Shown here: piece after piece, positions 35,094 through 38,002 of the stretch | Position numbering within the stretch: the stretch's first letter is position 1 | Layout of the letters: each line of letters opens with the position of its first letter | Origin: a virus | Reading direction: 5' to 3' (one strand) | Virus record (IMG/VR): IMGVR_UViG_3300006928_000022 | Span: 1-38,002 of that record | Length of the DNA: 38,002 nt | Notes under the pieces: generated by a model | The model's database searches: none | What the model was told of the DNA's origin: nothing | The model's input: the letters and a program-made list of their open reading frames with translations, nothing else | Program-made: the position numbers and the translations under genes

Positions 35094-35852
35094 TTATAAG
35101 AAACGTACTTTCTTACCTCTTGATTGATAATTATATATATCTTCAAGAAGTGCCATATACGTTTCGGTATCTGGACAACGAACTAATTTTGTACTCTGAA
35201 ACTCAACCTTCTGCATCATTGTATCATGACTATAATCATCTACTGATTCTATAATCTTTAACAATGCATTAATAAATCCTCGTTGCTTATACCATTTAAA
35301 CCAATGAGAGAACTCATTAATTTGTTCAATGATTGCATTAACTTCATTAACTGTCCTTAAGAACTCTAGTCCTCCAGTTTTAAATGCTACCATAGAACCT
35401 TTAGTGTTACCCATAAATAACATTATCAATGAGTTATGACTCCATCCACTTCTCCTCTTAATGCCACAATAAATCTTATAATTCTTATGACCTAAGTTTG
35501 CAAAGTGTTTAGCATAGTCATCATAGTTCCATCTGTCTTGTGATTGAAACTGAGCCACATTCCACGGTTTTAATCTTTCATCTTCATCAACTACATAATA
35601 GATATATTCACCAAGCTCTTTACAAGCTGTGAATCTGTACTGACCATCATATACAGGATGTCTACCATCTGGATGTTTTTCATCTTTCCACTGTGGATTA
35701 AGTGGAAGTACAATAACTGGAGCTACATCAGTTAAATTACCAATAGCTTTGATACTACTTACTATTTCAGCTAAGTGGTTAGGTTTAATATTTCTATTCC
35801 AGTCTTCAAGATTAAATAAATCATAATCTTTTGTTTTTCGAATTCTAGGCAT
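35094..35852 (-). CDS. ParB-like nuclease-domain protein
   Basis: 252 residues with AAAAGGAGG at the start. The N-terminal half resembles the ParB/Srx fold: a segment like VAPVIVLPL and then HPVYDGQYRFTACKELG at about 65-81, which matches the ParB box (I-D-G-x-H/Y-R). The rest is helical and may bind DNA. Phage proteins of this kind often regulate or cut DNA rather than partition it, and no parA partner is seen. It ends at a strong terminator, so it closes the regulatory transcription unit. Confidence 0.75.
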   Translation of the reverse strand: MPRIRKTKDYDLFNLEDWNRNIKPNHLAEIVSSIKAIGNLTDVAPVIVLPLNPQWKDEKHPDGRHPVYDGQYRFTACKELGEYIYYVVDEDERLKPWNVAQFQSQDRWNYDDYAKHFANLGHKNYKIYCGIKRRSGWSHNSLIMLFMGNTKGSMVAFKTGGLEFLRTVNEVNAIIEQINEFSHWFKWYKQRGFINALLKIIESVDDYSHDTMMQKVEFQSTKLVRCPDTETYMALLEDIYNYQSRGKKVRFL

Positions 35853-35900
35853 ATCGCCTCCTTTTATTCTTTTTTTGTTAAGAGCAGCTATCTCTCATAA

Positions 35901-36035
35901 TTATCTTAGTCCAATATATTCCATAACTCTGTAAACTTTTGATTGTCTACAGTAGTTTAGCCACGCATTTAATACAATATCAGCTTTAATCTTTTGTTCA
36001 CCAATATTATTTTCTCTGTAAACAGAGCCTTTCAT
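35901..36035 (-). CDS. Small basic hypothetical protein (44 aa)
   Basis: The ATG at 36035 has AGGAAAAA upstream within the end of the AbrB-like gene; longer frames would cover that gene on the same strand in another frame. The product, 44 residues, includes KIKADIVLNAWLNYCRQSK and ends VMEYIGLR. It is basic and helical. Unknown function. Confidence 0.5.
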   Translation of the reverse strand: MKGSVYRENNIGEQKIKADIVLNAWLNYCRQSKVYRVMEYIGLR

Positions 36036-36036
36036 G

Positions 36037-36231
36037 TTATTTTTTCCTATCATTGTCTTTATACTCCCATGTTGTCTTATCAAATACAAGTCTTGCAGTA
36101 TTTTTTGAGCCATTAACTGCTTGAAGATATACCATAGTATACTCACACAGGTCATTAGCATCAAGAAATGATTTAGGAAGTGTTAATCTGCCTCTTTCAT
36201 CTATTCTAATCCTTGCTATATACATACTCAT
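36037..36231 (-). CDS. SpoVT/AbrB-like small DNA-binding protein
   Basis: 64 residues. IRIDERGRLTLPKSFLD is the swapped-hairpin core of AbrB/MraZ-type transition regulators, which bind DNA as dimers or tetramers. An AAGGAG site precedes the ATG. It may control early-to-middle switching of this strand. It overlaps its upstream neighbour by 4 bases (ATGA). Confidence 0.65.
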   Translation of the reverse strand: MSMYIARIRIDERGRLTLPKSFLDANDLCEYTMVYLQAVNGSKNTARLVFDKTTWEYKDNDRKK

Positions 36232-36431
36232 TTCTTACTCCTTTTGTTCTTGTATGGATTATATTTGCTTCTTACAAGTAAAAACTTTAGTCCAAGCCTT
36301 ACTTTATTGAGTAAAGACTTTGCTCTTATGTCTCTAACCTCATCTAAGTCCTTTTCTATTGTATGATACAACTTATGTAGCTGTTTCATAATTACTGTAG
36401 GAACTTTAACAGTTTTAATTTTACCTTTCAT
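36228..36431 (-). CDS. Small basic hypothetical protein (67 aa)
   Basis: The ATG at 36431 is chosen because GGGGAAAAG lies just upstream; the frame extends to 36464 without an SD. The product has KLYHTIEKDLDEVRDIRAK, helical and basic throughout, ending KNKRSKK. It may bind nucleic acid. It overlaps the previous gene by 11 bases. Confidence 0.55.
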   Translation of the reverse strand: MKGKIKTVKVPTVIMKQLHKLYHTIEKDLDEVRDIRAKSLLNKVRLGLKFLLVRSKYNPYKNKRSKK

Positions 36432-36594
36432 TGTCTTTTCCCCATTTATTATGATACTCATCATAGTTTTTTAATATATCTATCCATTGTAGTTTATTTA
36501 ATGATGTTAATTCTCTTGCTCTTTGGTCTAACATATTAAATGCACCACTTCTACGAACAGCATCAAATTCTCTAAATTCGTTTTTTCCTACCAT
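36421..36594 (-). CDS. Small hypothetical protein (57 aa)
   Basis: 57 residues from the ATG at 36594, with an AGGAG site. The core REFDAVRRSGAFNMLDQRA is an amphipathic helix with several Arg; the tail (YDEYHNKWGKDNER) is charged. Overlaps the next gene by 11 bases. No family is recognised. Confidence 0.55.
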   Translation of the reverse strand: MVGKNEFREFDAVRRSGAFNMLDQRARELTSLNKLQWIDILKNYDEYHNKWGKDNER

Positions 36595-36605
36595 TGTTTC
36601 TCCTT

Positions 36606-36683
36606 CTATTCTTTTAACATATAATGATTAAATACTGCAAATGCAACTAAGCACACGCCTATAATAATCAATGATTCTACCAT
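36606..36683 (-). CDS. Tiny single-span membrane peptide (25 aa)
   Basis: The frame from the ATG at 36683 to the TAG at 36606 has AAAGGAAA five bases before the start. The product is one hydrophobic helix (LIIIGVCLVAFAVF) with a short polar tail (HYMLKE). Real small phage membrane peptides exist, but at 25 residues the call is tentative. It lies immediately beside the large structured RNA region. Confidence 0.4.
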   Translation of the reverse strand: MVESLIIIGVCLVAFAVFNHYMLKE

Positions 36684-36710
36684 GTTGGTTTCCTTTCTTT
36701 TAAAATATTA

Positions 36711-37155
36711 AAGAGTGGTGTGACGGGATTTGAGATTACCCGCAAATGATATTTCAGCTTGGGAGTCAAGTAAACACTCCTCACGATATAAACTATCGCC
36801 TTATTCACATAAGACTACTCATCCGATGCCTGTTTAGCAGTTGTCGTCTGCGTACATCAGTACTATAGGGACATGGCAATGCCTATCCCACAAGTTTGTT
36901 ACCTAGCTGCTGAAAGCTATAGGCAACTTAATACCGAATACAATCTCTAGGTTTTATGCCTTCAATTTATATTTAATACCATTACAACCTTTCGCCCATT
37001 TAAAGGCTTCTCCACATGACTCGTTGAATCATCCTGGTCATCGATATGATGAGAAAGGTCTGTCTGCAAGCTTGTATTAGCACAATCCACAGACTTCACA
37101 TTTATGGTAAAGATAACCAAATAATAGCTAGTTATTTAATTATCACCCCACTCTT
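36711..37155 (-). ncRNA. Large structured RNA candidate, main domain (445 nt)
   Basis: No gene is supported here. A perfect 8-bp long-range helix AAGAGTGG/CCACTCTT (36711-36718 with 37148-37155) encloses many local perfect stems. These include CGGG/CCCG at 36724-36742, GGAGT/ACTCC at 36762-36780, CGATA/TATCG at 36784-36798, and CTTAT/ATAAG at 36800-36813 with loop GTGA on the minus strand (GNRA type). Further stems are TCATC/GATGA at 37038-37052, GTCTGT/ACAGAC at 37058-37094, and nested GATAA/TTATC and AAATAA/TTATTT at 37112-37144. GC looks higher than in the flanking genes. A multibranch fold of this size fits the GOLLD/ROOL class of giant phage RNAs; I cannot match either by sequence. Confidence 0.6.
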
Positions 37156-37422
37156 ATAAAACATTTGGTAGACTTAACGTATCTACCGTGATTCGATGGT
37201 TAATCACCTACGCCCACTCTAATTCTGTTATATCCCCGTCGGGCAGAAATAAAGCTTGTTCGGGACTCTTCACGCTCACTTATCCTCAACCAAAGTATAA
37301 GTTCTCGCCATTTTTCCGGACTGCTCTAGCATCGCTCATGCCACCAGCTGTGCAAGCAGATACACAACTTGTTTCTTTTATAAGCAGAATTATGTATGAC
37401 TACTGGATTATACATCAATGTT
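37156..37422 (-). ncRNA. Second domain of the structured RNA candidate
   Basis: Local stems continue beyond the closed domain: GGTAGA/TCTACC (37167-37187), GTGATT/AATCAC (37188-37207), ACTTAT/ATAAGT (37278-37302), GCAT/ATGC near 37330 and ATGTAT/ATACAT (37392-37415). The plus-strand frame at 37188-37451 has no RBS and lies across all these stems, so I do not treat it as a gene. This part may be the 5' domain of the same RNA when read on the minus strand. Confidence 0.45.
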
Positions 37423-37473
37423 TTACCATGAATACCAATAGAATTTCATAAACCACTTAATCATCCAATTCAT
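37423..37473 (-). CDS. Trp-rich 16-residue micro-ORF
   Basis: The ATG at 37473 has AGGAG exactly six bases upstream. The frame encodes 16 residues, with Trp at positions 3, 7, 13 and 16 and several other aromatics, then TAA at 37423. It could be a leader peptide for the RNA region or a tiny membrane-active peptide. The good SD supports translation, but the length is too short for a firm gene call. Confidence 0.3.
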   Translation of the reverse strand: MNWMIKWFMKFYWYSW

Positions 37474-37486
37474 TATTCACTCCTAA

Positions 37487-37516
37487 TTTGAGAGTTTAAC
37501 CTATACTACTCTCAAA
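37487..37516 (-). other. Strong 9-bp hairpin between gene and RNA region
   Basis: Perfect 9-bp inverted repeat TTTGAGAGT/ACTCTCAAA (37487-37495 with 37508-37516) with a 12-base loop. It begins about 11 bases after the stop at 37527 on the minus strand but has no U-run, so it is more likely a transcript-end or RNA-processing structure than an ordinary terminator. Confidence 0.5.
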
Positions 37517-37526
37517 GGTTTTAAAA

Positions 37527-37757
37527 TTAATAGTCCAGTTCGATTATCCGTACATCACCATTAGAAGCATTGTGCCTCTTTTGGAATCTAGCTATCTGCT
37601 TCATAACCTCATCATAAGGACAGGTTATTTGTACCATTCGCTCATCTTTCATCGTCAGTCTAGTACCAATTCCACCAATTGAATCCCACTTTTTAATGTA
37701 GAGTACATTAGCAAGATTAATGGTGTAACTGTGTGATTTAAGAAATACATTTGTCAT
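37527..37757 (-). CDS. Small hypothetical protein (76 aa)
   Basis: 76 residues with AAAAGGAGG before the ATG. It has short strands (INLANVLYIKKWDSIGG, RLTMKDERMVQITC) and a terminal helix (VMKQIARFQKRH), the layout of a small DNA-binding or regulatory domain. No specific family is recognised. It is the first minus-strand gene in the window (transcription enters from beyond the right edge) and lies upstream of the large RNA candidate. Confidence 0.6.
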   Translation of the reverse strand: MTNVFLKSHSYTINLANVLYIKKWDSIGGIGTRLTMKDERMVQITCPYDEVMKQIARFQKRHNASNGDVRIIELDY

Positions 37758-38002
37758 GATTTCCTCCTTTTCAAGTTTATGCCCAAGTTATATATGAATT
37801 AATACTTATTAGTAGAGTTAACTGTATCTAAGTGTTTAAGACATCTTTACAACAATGTACTCCAAATAATACCAAAAGAAGGACAGAACAGGCATAAGCC
37901 TGCTCCATCCAATTGCCTCATGATGGCACTCTAGAGATGCTCCACATCTGTGTGGGTTTTCCTCTTCGTACCAAGATGCACAATTACTTCTTATCCTCTT
38001 CC
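37758..38002 (-). other. Non-coding structured stretch at right edge
   Basis: No gene is supported. Near the right edge, three short perfect stems follow each other: CAGGC/GCCTG (37889-37902), TGCC/GGCA (37914-37928) and CCACA/TGTGG (37942-37955). The part next to the 76-residue gene is AT-rich and probably holds its promoter and RBS. The stretch may be the end of another structured RNA continuing past the edge. Confidence 0.4.

Noticed and set aside
37010-37080. T-loop-like GATTCAACG that might mark a tRNA inside the RNA region
   Set aside because: The 5-bp T-arm geometry, acceptor stem and anticodon arm could not be drawn, so no tRNA is supported.
37188-37451. Plus-strand 87-residue frame in the gene-free region
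   Set aside because: No ribosome site, opposite to all neighbouring genes, and it crosses several perfect stems of the structured RNA candidate. Its composition does not look like a protein of this phage.

Overview
The window is part of the genome of a tailed double-stranded DNA bacteriophage. The evidence is repeat-rich tail-fibre proteins, very large ejected-type virion proteins and a compact replication/recombination block. The DNA is AT-rich. Most genes overlap by 1-14 bases (TAATG or ATGA junctions) and many have clear AAGGAG-type ribosome binding sites. A probable lipoprotein in the lysis-like cluster fits a Gram-negative host, but the host cannot be named from the sequence. No integrase, tRNA, insertion sequence or CRISPR array was seen, nor any DNA polymerase, terminase, capsid or portal gene; these presumably lie outside the window.

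Left half (1-25616, plus strand): late/virion genes. It opens with the 3' part of a tail-fibre gene with GIGT repeats. Two small coiled-coil genes follow, then a chain of small membrane or membrane-associated proteins (about 2155-3605) that looks like a lysis cassette. Next come a 960-residue virion protein, a 1003-residue glycine-rich fibre/adhesin, four medium virion-type proteins, a 3067-residue giant and a 998-residue protein. The 3067-residue protein has an R-x-P segment followed by DADFDLDK. This resembles the catalytic NADFDGD loop of multisubunit RNA polymerases, so it may be a virion-packaged RNA polymerase like those of crAss-like phages.

Right half (25617-38002, minus strand, read right to left): early/middle genes. 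These include small regulators (AbrB-like, ParB-like, HTH), a frameshifted conserved phage gene, a Cas4/RecB-like nuclease with four cysteines, a DUF1071/Sak-type annealing protein, an SSB-like protein with a DDVPF tip, several small unknowns, a DUF932 protein, a DNA adenine methylase, a DnaB-type helicase, a Cys-rich small protein and a RuvC-like resolvase. Two good intrinsic terminators (31128-31164 and 35047-35077) divide this strand into transcription units. The two halves converge at 25616/25617 with no intergenic DNA.

Four stretches on the right side lack convincing ordinary genes and are crowded with perfect inverted repeats: 30792-31136, 33868-34047, 36684-37526 and 37758-38002. The largest (about 800 nt) has an 8-bp helix closing a 445-nt domain full of local hairpins, one with a GNRA-type loop on the minus strand. 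It is the best candidate for a large ornate phage RNA of the GOLLD/ROOL kind, known or new. The candidate virion RNA polymerase and this set of structured RNAs are the two most interesting parts of the window.
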